A stretch of DNA of 64,000 nt from Bradyrhizobium sp. CCBAU 53340 (GTDB lineage: Bacteria > Pseudomonadota > Alphaproteobacteria > Rhizobiales > Xanthobacteraceae). The stretch lies in NCBI RefSeq assembly GCF_015291645.1, contig NZ_CP030055.1, positions 4,154,001 through 4,218,000 of the forward strand. Reading direction: 5' to 3'. The notes below the pieces were generated by a model. It made no database searches. It was given only the letters and a program-made list of their open reading frames with translations, and was not told where the DNA came from. Below are positions 9,361 through 18,473 of this stretch, piece by piece (the first letter of the stretch is position 1; every line of letters begins with the position of its first letter). The position numbers and the translations under genes are program-made.

Positions 9361-9825
9361 TTCGAGCTAAGGCGATCGAACCAATTTGCTGCGTTGCATG
9401 AGTCCAGAATTGGCCCCAAGCAGAACGACGCAGCACCCGCCGCGATGTCGGCTGTCTGCGTGAGACTGGACGTTGTACGATGGTTGCGGTGACCGCTGCT
9501 TTTGTCTGCGTCCGATTGAAAAGCAGACGTCTGTTCAAGTCATCAATCTATGATGGTGTGCCACGGGGAGCTCGATAATCATGAGTCCGGGCTGCAGTTG
9601 AAGCGAGCCGCTCGTTCACCAACGGCGAACCTTCCGAACGCGACCTGTAAGCGTACTCAATGTTACCTGTCCCGAGCAGAGGGCCTTAACTATACAAAGC
9701 GACCCATTCAGCCGCTTGTAGCGCTCTGCACCCTTCTCGAAATGAATCGCGAGACCCGCATGTCAAGAATCAAGGCGAAGGCTCAAGGCTAAGTCAAAGC
9801 AGGCAGGCGGTCCCCGCTACTTTAC
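9361..9825. other. gene-poor stretch between MBL hydrolase and membrane hydrolase
   Basis: No convincing gene was found. Short frames (for example 9550-9792) have unlikely composition and no upstream ribosome binding site. The two flanking genes converge here, so terminators would be expected. A GAGGTC/GACCTC hairpin lies within the last codons of the MBL gene (9334-9349), but it lacks a following T-run. Confidence 0.4.
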
Positions 9826-11718
9826 CTATGAGCGATTCATTTCAAGCAACGAGCGCCTCAGGCGATCGAGCCGTCTCAAATCACTCCACATGAGGAGGAA
9901 GCCGAACGCCATGCCTATCACAAGACTCTGGTCCCGCGCCGTGGTGGACCCGATCTTTTGAAGCGCAGTTGCAAGCCAAGAAAACATCTCGGGATTGGAC
10001 ACCACCAATACCCAGCCGAGAGCCGTTACTGCTATAAAATGGCAAGCGGCCGAGGTGGCCGAAAAAATAAAATAGACATCCTCAAATTCTTCCGACGGAA
10101 GCTCGACGAGGTAACGCAACGCGCTGAATAGCATGCTTAGTAGAACGTAGACCAAGAGAGCGGCACCAGTGCCAGTGGTGAGCGGCGAATAACTCCAACA
10201 ATCGGCAATTGTACAACCGTCATGTATAATCGTGTTGAGCTCTTTCCCCATTGAAGCGACGTGGCCACTGTGAAACAAGAATAAGAACAGAGCGATAAGT
10301 ATGATTGTATCATCGATGCGTTTGGCGAAGACTTTGAGTCGACGAAAAGAACTTGCTTGAATACGCTCTATTGCTGTGAGTTCTCGCACGAACGTTCGAG
10401 CTCCGCCATGAGCGGCGATCGCGTCAATGAGCTGGGGAACAAACTCATCTATGTTCTCCCAGTACGATGTGTGGTCACCGATTGGGGACAACTCGTTGCA
10501 TAGTTCGATGCTCTCAATGAGTTCGGCGCTATCGACTTCGGCGTTTCTCGAGTCTTTCGCTTTAGGTATGAAGATTGGGCCATTCGGAACCGGATCCATG
10601 GACGCGTAGAAGTCGACCCATCTTGGGCCTCCGTCCGCAAACTTGGAGGCTTGATCTTTGACCTGGTCCGTCAGTTCAACCGAGCCTTCGAAAATGGCGA
10701 TCCCCATAAAAAGAACGGTGCTCAATATTCCCACCCAAGTCGGCAAGCCACGTATAAAGTCGGGAGCAAAATGATGCGCGACCGCAGAAATCTCGTAAAC
10801 TGCGGCGAACATGGTAACCAAAAGACAAAACCCGATCTTCCTCGTCCGCTTCTTATCTTCGAGTTGGTGTAGTTTCACGATGCCCGCGCCAAAAGTCACC
10901 AACAGGCTGATTTTGTTTGAACAGTATTTCTTGAGCGCTAAGTGAGTTACAGCCGCCCCTTGAGAGTGGGCAACAATAATGATGCGCTCGCATCCGAAGT
11001 TCGTTTCCAGCCAATCGATGTCGCGAAGCACCTTTGAGACGATGCTCTGCTGACGGATTTTGCTCGACGTGAATATGAAACAATCGCCAAGGACGGACGA
11101 AATCGCCGCATTCAGCCGCCGGACGAATTCTTCAACGGCTTTGAGTGGGACGATGGATGCGATCAGTAACGCAAGCAGCGTTATCTCTAACGACAAGGCT
11201 ATGGGGGCAATGAGGGGGAGCGCCAAAATTGATAAGAGCATCACCGCAAGGGACTTTGCCGCGGCTCGACCTGTTTTTGGAGATTGGTTTATCGCTATTC
11301 GAAATTGTCGCGCGACATAGGAAAAACATATCCAAGGAACGATCCACATCATCCAAAGTGTGACCGGTCGAGATGGAGGGGGTGGAAACGAACTGGCCCA
11401 GTGGCTCTCCGCTAAGATCCAGTCTGTCGGCATCATCCCTTCGCCATTATTGATAGCGAATCTGGCGTAGGCTGGTGTATCGCGCTCCGATGGAGTGTTT
11501 GGGATAGGGCTCGCGAATGCATCGAGCAATTGAACCTTGTCTCGCCTATCTCCATTCGCGAGGTTCCCATCTCTTATAAGGCGGTTTACATCTGGAGGCC
11601 TAAGCTCGATCCGATCCTTCAAAGCAGTGTAGATTGGCTCACCAAATCCGACCAGCGTCTCGCCGCGCACCTGGTTGCCAATACCATGGACCAAAAGGAT
11701 TCCAACGTCTGCCGCCAT
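9826..11718 (-). CDS. multi-pass membrane alpha/beta hydrolase (lipase/esterase-like)
   Basis: The 630-residue product has an N-terminal hydrolase segment with VGILLVHGIGNQ, an oxyanion-type HG motif. About 235 residues later comes the nucleophile elbow IIVAHSQGAAVTHLAL, giving a G/A-x-S-x-G serine. Between and after these are hydrophobic segments: a pair at about 160-195, two at about 300-350, and four in the last 180 residues. The enzyme is therefore embedded in the inner membrane. The Asp and His of the triad cannot be placed safely. I use the ATG at 11718, where GAGATGGGG lies just upstream; an ATG at 11730 is in frame too. Physiological role and substrate are unknown. Confidence 0.75.
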   Translation of the reverse strand: MAADVGILLVHGIGNQVRGETLVGFGEPIYTALKDRIELRPPDVNRLIRDGNLANGDRRDKVQLLDAFASPIPNTPSERDTPAYARFAINNGEGMMPTDWILAESHWASSFPPPPSRPVTLWMMWIVPWICFSYVARQFRIAINQSPKTGRAAAKSLAVMLLSILALPLIAPIALSLEITLLALLIASIVPLKAVEEFVRRLNAAISSVLGDCFIFTSSKIRQQSIVSKVLRDIDWLETNFGCERIIIVAHSQGAAVTHLALKKYCSNKISLLVTFGAGIVKLHQLEDKKRTRKIGFCLLVTMFAAVYEISAVAHHFAPDFIRGLPTWVGILSTVLFMGIAIFEGSVELTDQVKDQASKFADGGPRWVDFYASMDPVPNGPIFIPKAKDSRNAEVDSAELIESIELCNELSPIGDHTSYWENIDEFVPQLIDAIAAHGGARTFVRELTAIERIQASSFRRLKVFAKRIDDTIILIALFLFLFHSGHVASMGKELNTIIHDGCTIADCWSYSPLTTGTGAALLVYVLLSMLFSALRYLVELPSEEFEDVYFIFSATSAACHFIAVTALGWVLVVSNPEMFSWLATALQKIGSTTARDQSLVIGMAFGFLLMWSDLRRLDRLRRSLLEMNRS

Positions 11719-12322
11719 TGGTAGCCCCATCTCGATAAAGAATATTGCGCATCCATAAGACTAAATATGAAAGGCGTCGGAACGATAGGTTGTGGTAGTA
11801 TCTCATACTATCGACCGCCAGTATTAGGAATCGCATCACATTTGCTTGCATTTGTTGAATGGCCGAAAACCACGTTCAAGCGATAGCGGCTTTATCCTTC
11901 GTAGATGATGTTTCTCACGCAGGCGCCAAGCCGCGATCGACTCAAAACTGTGGCCTAGCCGGGGCCGGTCGAACTTGAATCAGGTCAAGGCCTTGTATGA
12001 ACCCGAGACCTTTGAGTTCTTCTATAGTCAATCTTTTGGCGCGCCTCGCAACCAGCGAGGCTGGTAACCTATGTCCGCTTACGGTGTCTAAGGCGACATC
12101 GGATTTGACTCAATCTAGGTCGGCTAGTGCCCCGTTGCTGACCTTCGCTCGGAGTGCCGCAGTGTCTGCTCACCGGAGATGAGCCGACCAACCTGAAGCA
12201 GCCTGTCGGGGCAACTTGTGACCCCGAACAGACTGTTCTGCTCGTTGGCAGAAAGCCAGCCCCATGTTTTGAAACCTCGGTCAGATGTCATGGGCTCGAA
12301 ATTGAACCGGAATGCTGATTCA
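11719..12322. other. intergenic region with no supported gene
   Basis: Divergent promoters of the membrane hydrolase and the substrate-binding protein should lie here, but no clear boxes are visible. Short frames such as 11997-12182 are Ser/Ala-rich and unconvincing. An ATGTCCGC motif occurs at about 12071, and the same word recurs at 19145. This may be debris of a dispersed element, which I could not confirm. Confidence 0.4.
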
Positions 12323-13300
12323 ATGACACGGCGAAAGGTTGTCACGGGATTAGCCCTAGCGGTGGTGTGGCCGTGGACCTGTCATGCCCAACAAGCTGCG
12401 AAGGCGAAAATCATCGGATTTCTCGGCGCATCCTCTGCTGAGACTGCGGGTCCGTGGATTGCGGCCTTCGTCAAGCGGCTCGGTGAACTCGGTTGGACCG
12501 AAGGAAAGAACGTCACCATCGAATACCGCTGGGCGGAGGCGAATACCGAACGATATAGCGAAATCGCAGCTGAATTGGCGAGTCGGAATGTGGATGTCAT
12601 CGTCACCTGGGCCTCTGCGCCGGTGCTGGCGGCAAAGCGCACAACCACCACGATCCCGATCGTGTTTGCTGCCCAGATGGACCCAGTGGGTGCCGGAGTT
12701 GTTGCAAGCCTAGCGCACCCCGGTGGCAATATTACGGGCATGTCGATCCAACAGACAGACACTGCCGGCAAGCGCATCGAACTGCTTCGCGAGATTGTCC
12801 CGAAGCTTGCGCGACTTGCCGTGATCGCAAACGCTGGCGCACCAGGTGCGATGCTCGAAATGCAGGAGGTCGTGAAGACCGCACGCAGCCTAGGACTTGA
12901 GGCGATACCGATCAAGGTCAGGCAAGCAGTCGAGATCTTCTCATCGATCGAGTCTCTCAAGAACCGTGCGGATGCCCTTTATGTGGCAACTGATCCCTTA
13001 GTGTTCAACAATCGAGTCAAAATCAACACTATGGCACGAGCCAAGCTCCTGCCGACCATTTACGGCAGTCGGGATTACGCGGATGCGGGCGCGCTGATGT
13101 CCTACGGTCCGAATTGGGCTGACCTTTTCCGGCATGCTGCCGAGCAGGTCGATAAGGTCCTGCGCGGCACGAAGCCCGCGGATATTCCCGTCGAGCAGCC
13201 CACGAAGTTCGATCTCGTGATTAATGCGACGACCGCCAAAGCGCTCGGCATCGATTTGCCGATGTCGCTCATTGCCCGCGCCGACGAGGTGATTGAATAG
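12323..13300 (+). CDS. ABC-type substrate-binding protein (PF04392 family)
   Basis: The 325-residue product has a Tat/Sec-like signal (MTRRKVVTGLALAVVWPW, cleavage near CHAQQ). A type I periplasmic binding fold of the PF04392 group follows, with IGFLGASS at the start, TIPIVFAAQMDPVGAGVVASL and HPGGNITGMS in the middle, and FDLVINATTAKALGIDLP at the end. The family binds small organic ligands for ABC importers, and many rhizobial members are orphans. I chose ATG 12323 because the signal peptide begins there; upstream in-frame ATGs at 12290 and 12218 would add residues before it. No permease is adjacent. An IS1182 relic and a sensor kinase follow. Confidence 0.88.
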   Translation: MTRRKVVTGLALAVVWPWTCHAQQAAKAKIIGFLGASSAETAGPWIAAFVKRLGELGWTEGKNVTIEYRWAEANTERYSEIAAELASRNVDVIVTWASAPVLAAKRTTTTIPIVFAAQMDPVGAGVVASLAHPGGNITGMSIQQTDTAGKRIELLREIVPKLARLAVIANAGAPGAMLEMQEVVKTARSLGLEAIPIKVRQAVEIFSSIESLKNRADALYVATDPLVFNNRVKINTMARAKLLPTIYGSRDYADAGALMSYGPNWADLFRHAAEQVDKVLRGTKPADIPVEQPTKFDLVINATTAKALGIDLPMSLIARADEVIE

Positions 13301-13309
13301 GATGATGTT

Positions 13310-13495
13310 GCGATGCTTCGAGACGTCGCGACGTCAGCGCAAGAAGGTCGAGATGCAGTTTGCACACTTGAAGCGCATCTTGAGGCTTGGGCGGCTCCGG
13401 CTTCGTGGCCCACGGGGCGCCCAGGACGAGTTTGTTCTCGCTGCCATCGCTCAAAATCTGAGGCGCCTCGCGTCGTTCGTTGCGCGACCACCACC
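13310..13495 (+). mobile_element. remnant of an IS1182-type transposase (C-terminus)
   Basis: A frame covering about 62 codons reads RRQRKKVEMQFAHLKRIL, then LGRLRLRGPRGAQDEF and VLAAIAQNLRRLASF. This is the typical C-terminal end of DDE transposases of the IS1182 group (RKKVEMLFAHLKRIL...). Nothing upstream matches the catalytic domain, and no inverted repeat was found, so only the tail of an old insertion survives. It is a different subtype from the complete copy at 34960-36669, whose C-terminus reads quite differently. Confidence 0.7.
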
Positions 13496-13710
13496 CGCTC
13501 ATGCCACGTGCATTGCGTAGCTTGGGAGTTGCGTTGAGAGCGTCGGGGTCGGCGGATCAAAGCCGGTCGGCCTTGCCGAATGGCTGAAAGACATCCGTCG
13601 GTACAGCCGACTTTTGCAACGAAATCGGCCCATACCGGACGATGCCCCCATGGCGCGAAAGCTAACTTTTCGCCTAGAATTGATCATCGGAGGAACGGTA
13701 GAGTGCGACC

Positions 13711-16254
13711 ATGCGGCAACGTGGTGACAAGGTTGGACCTGGGAAGGGGCGACGTCAGCAGAGAACCAAGGCTGGCAAGTTGCCGGTGTCGGTCCTAGCT
13801 AACGACGCTCTAAATCATCGACTTCGCCAACGAACTAGAGAACTCGACGAGGCACTTCAGCAACAGGCTGCCACCAGCGAAGTGCTGAGCATCATTCGCA
13901 AGTCGCCGGTGGATGCCCAACCTGTATTCGAGGCGATCGTTGAGAGCGCTGCGCGTCTCTGCGGTGCCATATTCAGCGTTGTCTATTTACAGGACAATGA
14001 TCGTCTTCGCTTCGCCGCTACGAAAAATTTTTCCACCACGGCAATAAATCAAATTAGGGAGCGCCAGGACCTCAGACAGATCAATCGTTCCTTCGTCGGC
14101 GGGCGCGCCATCCTCGACCTTGCGATCGTCCAGATCCCCGACGTGCTTGCGGATCCCGAGTACTCGCGGGAGTTCGCGCTGGCCGGAGGATGGCGGGCGG
14201 TGCTCGCGGTTCCTCTGCTTCACGAAGGAAAATCTGTCGGGGCCATAACAGTCGGCAAAACGGAGCCGACGGCATTTTCAGAGCAGCAAATTCGACTCTT
14301 GCAAACATTCGCCGACCAGGCAGTGATCGCGATCCAGAATGCGCGGCTGTTCGACGAGGTGCAGGCCCGAACCCGCGACCTAGAGACGTCCTTACAACAG
14401 CAGACGGCAACCGCCGATGTGTTGAAGGTGATCAGCCGCTCGACGTTTGACTTGCAACCCGTGCTTGATACGTTGCTCTCGTCGGCATGTCGCTTATGCG
14501 AAGCCGATATCGGAACTGTCCGATATCAAGATGGCTCAACCTACCGTCTTGCCGCGGACTATGGCTGTATTCCTGAGTGGCGCGACCATTTAGCGCGCCA
14601 ATCGTCCAAACCTGACCGAGGCACGATTTTTGGGCGAACGATTGTCGAAGGGCGTACTGTCCATATCCCTGACGTCCTTGTTGATCCTGAGTTTACCCGG
14701 TTGGCAGCGCAAAAGCTGATGGGCTTCCGGGCGGCGCTCGGTGTTCCTCTTATACGAGAAGGTCGGGTTTTTGGAGTATTAAGTCTGCTTGGGCGAAGCT
14801 CCTTCACCGCGAAACAAATCGAGTTGGTCGAGACTTTTGCAGACCAGGCGGTGATCGCCATCGAGAACGCGCGGCTGTTCAACGAGACGCAGGAGGCGCT
14901 GGAGCGGCAGACCGCGACGGCTGAAGTGCTGCAAGTCATATCCAGTTCGCCTGGCGAGCTTGGGCCGGTATTCGAGGCCATGCTAGAAAATGCCGTGCGC
15001 ATCTGCCGCGCCAGTTTTGGGACGCTGCTCCTGTACGAAGGCGACAGGTTAAGGCGGGTTGCGCGAATGGCCGCGCAAAACGTGCCGCAATTGTATGCGC
15101 CCGACCAAGAAACGCCGCCGCACTTCATCGCGCCGTTTGATGGGGTGCCTTCGCTGCGGCGCCTCGTTGAGACCAAGGCGCTGGTTCACATTGCCGATAT
15201 TGCGACAGAGCATCCGGACGATCTGATCTACAAGGTCGCCGCAGCCCGCACCGTTCTGATTGTGCCGATGCTCAAGGAGAGCGAGCTTGTCGGTGGCTTT
15301 GCTGTCTACCGCAAGGAAGTGCAAAAGTTCAGCGACAAGCAGGTCGAGTTGCTGGAAAATTTTGCGGCACAAGCGGTGATCGCCATCGAAAACACACGAC
15401 TGCTCAAGGAGCTGCGGCAGCGAACCGACGATCTCTCGAAATCCCTCGACGACCTCCGCACCGCACAGGACCGCCTGGTGCAGACCGAAAAGCTCGCCTC
15501 GCTTGGCCAGCTCACCGCGGGCATTGCGCACGAGATCAAGAATCCGCTCAACTTCGTCAATAATTTCGCAACGCTTTCAGCGGAGTTGACCGAGGAGTTG
15601 AACGAGGCCCTCAAGCCCGCCGAACTCGTCGACAAGATCCGCACCGAAGTCGATGAGCTGACGACGCTTTTGAAGAGCAACCTCGAAAAGGTCGTCCAGC
15701 ACGGCAAGCGGGCCGATTCCATCGTCAAGAACATGCTGCTGCACTCACGCGAGGGACCGGGCGAGCGTCGTCTCGCCGACATCAATGCCCTGGTCCAGGA
15801 GAGTCTTAATCTAGCCTACCATGGCGGGCGCGCAGAGAAGTCCGACTTCAACATCACGCTCACGCAGGACTTCGACCCCGACGCTGGCGAAATCGAGGTA
15901 TATCCGCAGGAGATCACGCGCGCGCTGCTCAACGTGATCTCCAACGGCTTCTATGCCGCGACCAGGCGCAAGTCCGAGGCGGGAGACGAGACCTTTGAGC
16001 CTGTGCTGAGTGCGACCACGAACAACCTGGACGACAAGGTCGAAATTCGCATCCGGGACAACGGCACCGGGATTCCGGTCGAGGTGAAGGAAAAAATGTT
16101 CAATCCCTTCTTTACTACCAAGCCAGCTGGCGAAGGCACGGGGCTCGGTCTGTCGATGACCCATGACATCATTGTCAAACAACACGGCGGAACCCTCGAT
16201 GTCGAGAGCGAGCTGGGTGTGTTTACCGAGTTCATTATCACGCTGCCGCGATGA
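13711..16254 (+). CDS. triple-GAF sensor histidine kinase
   Basis: The 847-residue product starts with a short basic tail and a helix (LRQRTRELDEALQQQ), then three GAF domains. Each ends with a variant of FADQAVIAIxNARLF (near residues 200, 375 and 555), and signalling helices link them. The kinase core follows: the phospho-acceptor box LTAGIAHEIKNPLNFVNN (His near 607), the N box LLNVISNGFYA near 740, DNGTGIP and GEGTGLGLSM. No membrane segment is present, so it senses a cytoplasmic ligand or redox state. No response regulator is next to it. Similar kinases often lie beside PF04392 binding proteins in rhizobia, as here, but a shared pathway is only inferred. Confidence 0.92.
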   Translation: MRQRGDKVGPGKGRRQQRTKAGKLPVSVLANDALNHRLRQRTRELDEALQQQAATSEVLSIIRKSPVDAQPVFEAIVESAARLCGAIFSVVYLQDNDRLRFAATKNFSTTAINQIRERQDLRQINRSFVGGRAILDLAIVQIPDVLADPEYSREFALAGGWRAVLAVPLLHEGKSVGAITVGKTEPTAFSEQQIRLLQTFADQAVIAIQNARLFDEVQARTRDLETSLQQQTATADVLKVISRSTFDLQPVLDTLLSSACRLCEADIGTVRYQDGSTYRLAADYGCIPEWRDHLARQSSKPDRGTIFGRTIVEGRTVHIPDVLVDPEFTRLAAQKLMGFRAALGVPLIREGRVFGVLSLLGRSSFTAKQIELVETFADQAVIAIENARLFNETQEALERQTATAEVLQVISSSPGELGPVFEAMLENAVRICRASFGTLLLYEGDRLRRVARMAAQNVPQLYAPDQETPPHFIAPFDGVPSLRRLVETKALVHIADIATEHPDDLIYKVAAARTVLIVPMLKESELVGGFAVYRKEVQKFSDKQVELLENFAAQAVIAIENTRLLKELRQRTDDLSKSLDDLRTAQDRLVQTEKLASLGQLTAGIAHEIKNPLNFVNNFATLSAELTEELNEALKPAELVDKIRTEVDELTTLLKSNLEKVVQHGKRADSIVKNMLLHSREGPGERRLADINALVQESLNLAYHGGRAEKSDFNITLTQDFDPDAGEIEVYPQEITRALLNVISNGFYAATRRKSEAGDETFEPVLSATTNNLDDKVEIRIRDNGTGIPVEVKEKMFNPFFTTKPAGEGTGLGLSMTHDIIVKQHGGTLDVESELGVFTEFIITLPR

Positions 16255-16753
16255 CCTCTTTTGGCCCATCTCGTCGGTTGATGCAGTGCAGCGACATGTC
16301 CGATGTTGACGGTAGATCGGAACCGACTTTTGTGTTGAAACGATGCGATTAACGATCACCTGGGAAGTGGGATCGATGCGGCATCGGTAGACGATCCGTG
16401 ACCCGTCCGCGGATATCCACTCCTCCACACCGGAATAGATAACGCTTTGGAGTATCGCTCCTTTCCGACAAGTTGGCTCGCGCGTCCGCAGTCAGCTACG
16501 GTGATAAACTACGAATAGATAAGTCTACCTCCGTCCTGCATTCGAAAGAACGAGCGAGTAGCGCGCTACGCTGCGGAATAACGCGCCACGGCTGGCCTAA
16601 ACCTTATGCGGTGAGGTTAACTTCCGAACCGGTTTGCGAACCGGTACTTCCGCCGATTCCGTTTCGCTGTCGAGTAGAGTTGGTCACGACCATGATTTTA
16701 ATTGCTCGACATGGGCCGTCGTCGATTGCGGCTGGGCTGGCGGACCACCTACC
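16255..16753. other. gene-poor stretch downstream of the kinase
   Basis: No intact gene is supported. A minus-strand frame beginning at 16428 reads MEEWISADGSRIVYRCRIDPTS and resembles small rhizobial proteins, but after about 45 residues it runs on as antisense of the kinase gene. It may be a relic. No terminator hairpin with a T-run was seen after the kinase stop. Confidence 0.35.
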
Positions 16754-16940
16754 ATGAGCTTAGAACCGCTAAGCGACGAAAGCCTCCTCCGGATGTACAA
16801 AAACATCCGGGAGCAGGCGCGCGCGGACGATTTGGCCGGCATTCGGTTTATGGGTGTGCCGCAAAGCAGCGGGCCGAGCAACTCCGCCAAGAGTTTGGTC
16901 GGCGGGGCTGCACTGCCCTCCGATCGACTGGCCATCATGA
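16754..16940 (+). pseudogene. small rhizobial protein broken by two frameshifts
   Basis: The reading starts at ATG 16754 as MSLEPLSDESLLRMYKNI...RFMGV, continues one frame over as AAKQRAEQLRQEFGRRG, and ends in the third frame as LHCPPIDWPS with a TGA at 16938. Joined, these pieces give a coherent 60-residue helical protein of a type common in Bradyrhizobium. Two indels, near 16857 and near 16908, therefore separate the pieces. The remaining length is not a multiple of three. No slippery site or stimulatory structure is apparent, so decay is more likely than programmed frameshifting. Confidence 0.55.
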
Positions 16941-16944
16941 CCGG

Positions 16945-17169
16945 CTAGCGACGCGCAACTCCCAACTCCTCCTGAAGACGAACAACGGCTTGTTCGTGAA
17001 GGGCTTGAGTGTCCCGCAGCGTGGCGAGCACCTTAAAGGCATCGGATGTGTCGTGTCCGTCCCGCTCCAACTGCCTTACTAGTGCTTCCTGCCGGGCCAC
17101 GAGGCGGCTGGCTGCAGCCGCGTGCTGCTCGGCTTGGGCAAGGTATTGCTGGATAACGAACGGGTCCAT
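16945..17169 (-). CDS. small hypothetical helical protein
   Basis: The 74-residue product (starting MDPFVIQQYLAQAEQHAAAASRL) is almost entirely predicted helix, rich in Ala, Gln and Leu, with a DGHDTSDAFKVL break in the middle. I chose ATG 17169 because the upstream extension (to 17316) is Arg/Ser-rich and non-protein-like. Proteins of this type are common and uncharacterised in Bradyrhizobium. It lies tail to tail with the broken gene at 16754. No partner or function can be inferred. Confidence 0.65.
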   Translation of the reverse strand: MDPFVIQQYLAQAEQHAAAASRLVARQEALVRQLERDGHDTSDAFKVLATLRDTQALHEQAVVRLQEELGVARR

Positions 17170-17213
17170 GACGGAAGAACAACGCCCCGTGATCGTCCTA
17201 GTTCGCGGGCCGG

Positions 17214-17693
17214 CTACGGATGCGGGAGCTCGAGATCTCGTCGCAACTCCAATATTTCCTTGTCGCTGCGCCCCTGAATCAGATCGCGTCGGTGCCTTCC
17301 AACGGCTTCGAGCCACGTTTCATCGAGAAACTGGGCTGCACCGGTCGCGCTCGACCGCTTGTTCTTTTTATTCGGATCACCATTGGACTCGGCGACGATA
17401 ATGCACTCGACCATTGCCTTTTCGGCCGTCTTGTCGATCGATTTTCCATTCAAATGAGCGTCACGAAACATTACGAAATTCCCGCCGAAAGCTAGGCCGA
17501 CCGCCACTCCAAGTAACAACGTAATGGATTCTGCAGACAGCCAGTCGCTTGTGGCGACAACGCTCCGGCTCGTGCGGGCGCAGTGGCCGGATTTCCTCGG
17601 GACGGCGCGCTTGCTCTGGCGCATGCGCGACGCGGCGCGGGGCACCGTCGGCCATCTTCCGATACAGAGGAATTCCTGGGCTAGGTCTGGCAT
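17214..17693 (-). pseudogene. truncated lytic transglycosylase-like protein
   Basis: The 159-residue frame has a membrane segment (ESITLLLGVAVGLAFGG, about residues 55-71) and the first part of an SLT-type lysozyme-like domain: AMVECIIVAESNGDPN with the likely catalytic Glu, then ATGAAQFLDETWLE. After GRSDKEILELRRD the expected continuation is absent and the frame ends after LELPHP. The family needs about 80-100 more residues to close the active site, so the gene is cut near 17220. The ATG at 17693 overlaps the stop of the upstream gene by 13 bases, so the two were once co-translated. Loss of peptidoglycan-cleaving function is likely. Confidence 0.6.
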
Positions 17694-18121
17694 CGCGTTG
17701 ACAGGTTCAGTGCTCGGAATACGCCATCGAAGACCCCCGACGGGCAGGGTTTTACCTCCGTGACCGGTTTGACGCGGTTGAGCTTCGCAGTTGCCTTTCC
17801 GTGCTCGACTCGAGGTCTGGGCAGCACGACGGCGGATATTCGTCCGGGGGCGCTCGGCTTCTGCTTGATGATCTTCGAAGTCTCTTGCGTGACAACCGCG
17901 GTTTGATCCGGCAGAGGCACCACTTCGCTCGAGGAAATCGGCTGCGGCGGCGCTTGAAGCATGTGCGGGATTTTGAGCCGGTCTGCCGTCGTCAGCGTAT
18001 CGCGTGGGCCAACAGTCGCCTGAGCGGGCGGCGCGTTCACAGGCATTATCGCGCGCTGCGGTGTCTCGAGCTCCATCACCGCGAGTGTACCGAGGCCAGC
18101 AAGGATGAGAGTCATTCTCAT
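17681..18121 (-). CDS. small exported or membrane-anchored hypothetical protein
   Basis: The 146-residue product begins with a hydrophobic signal-like segment (MTLILAGLGTLAVMELE). It continues as a Pro/Val/Thr-rich chain without predicted membrane helices and with a Lys/Arg-rich middle (KIIKQKPSAPGRIS). A single pair of cysteines lies near the C-terminus (KPCPSG and STRCQ). I do not recognise a named family, but the protein resembles uncharacterised envelope proteins of Bradyrhizobium. It is the first gene before the truncated transglycosylase and overlaps it by 13 bases, which hints at an old shared role in the envelope. Confidence 0.6.
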   Translation of the reverse strand: MRMTLILAGLGTLAVMELETPQRAIMPVNAPPAQATVGPRDTLTTADRLKIPHMLQAPPQPISSSEVVPLPDQTAVVTQETSKIIKQKPSAPGRISAVVLPRPRVEHGKATAKLNRVKPVTEVKPCPSGVFDGVFRALNLSTRCQT

Positions 18122-18451
18122 CTGTCACGCTCTCCGAAGGAGAAGCCTCGCTCAGGCCCGCCGGAAATGAGCGCGGGAAATCGGAGGACGATTGCAAAGA
18201 TGCAATGGGGCGGCTTAGCGGCATAAGTGAACCAGCCGGCGCGGATACGGGAGAAGATCGGAGACACGGTTAACGTGGGTCGCGCGGTGACGGTTTGATG
18301 GACACCAGGTTAAGCTAATCTTTGCTGTGGGGCCGAACTTGGGGAAATTGTCCGGCGTGATCACGCTATGCCTTGGCGCGCAGGTCGCAACAAATGTCAC
18401 TTAAGATCAATGCTCACGCTTGGGGTTAATTCTGGAACCGCCTGAAAGGCT
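18122..18451. other. intergenic region, upstream of an envelope-protein gene
   Basis: No gene is supported. This stretch should contain the promoter of the minus-strand gene that ends at 17681, but no clear boxes were seen. Short frames such as 18215-18400 have poor composition. Confidence 0.4.
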
Positions 18452-18469
18452 GGTCTCAATGATGAGACC
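18452..18469 (-). terminator. hairpin just downstream of the PilZ gene
   Basis: GGTCTCA and TGAGACC form a perfect 7-bp stem around the loop atga. It lies five bases after the PilZ stop on the minus strand. The following bases in that direction (AGCCTTTC) include only a short T-run, so it is a probable but weak intrinsic terminator. Confidence 0.5.
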
Positions 18470-18473
18470 CACC

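Noticed and set aside
11997..12182. A 61-codon frame upstream of the substrate-binding protein
   Set aside because: It has no ribosome binding site, a Ser/Ala/Leu-rich composition and no relatives that I recognise.
17694..18224. Upstream extension of the transglycosylase frame to 18224
   Set aside because: This stretch is the shadow of the real gene at 17681-18121 in another frame. The composition (Ser, Arg and Ala rich) is unnatural.
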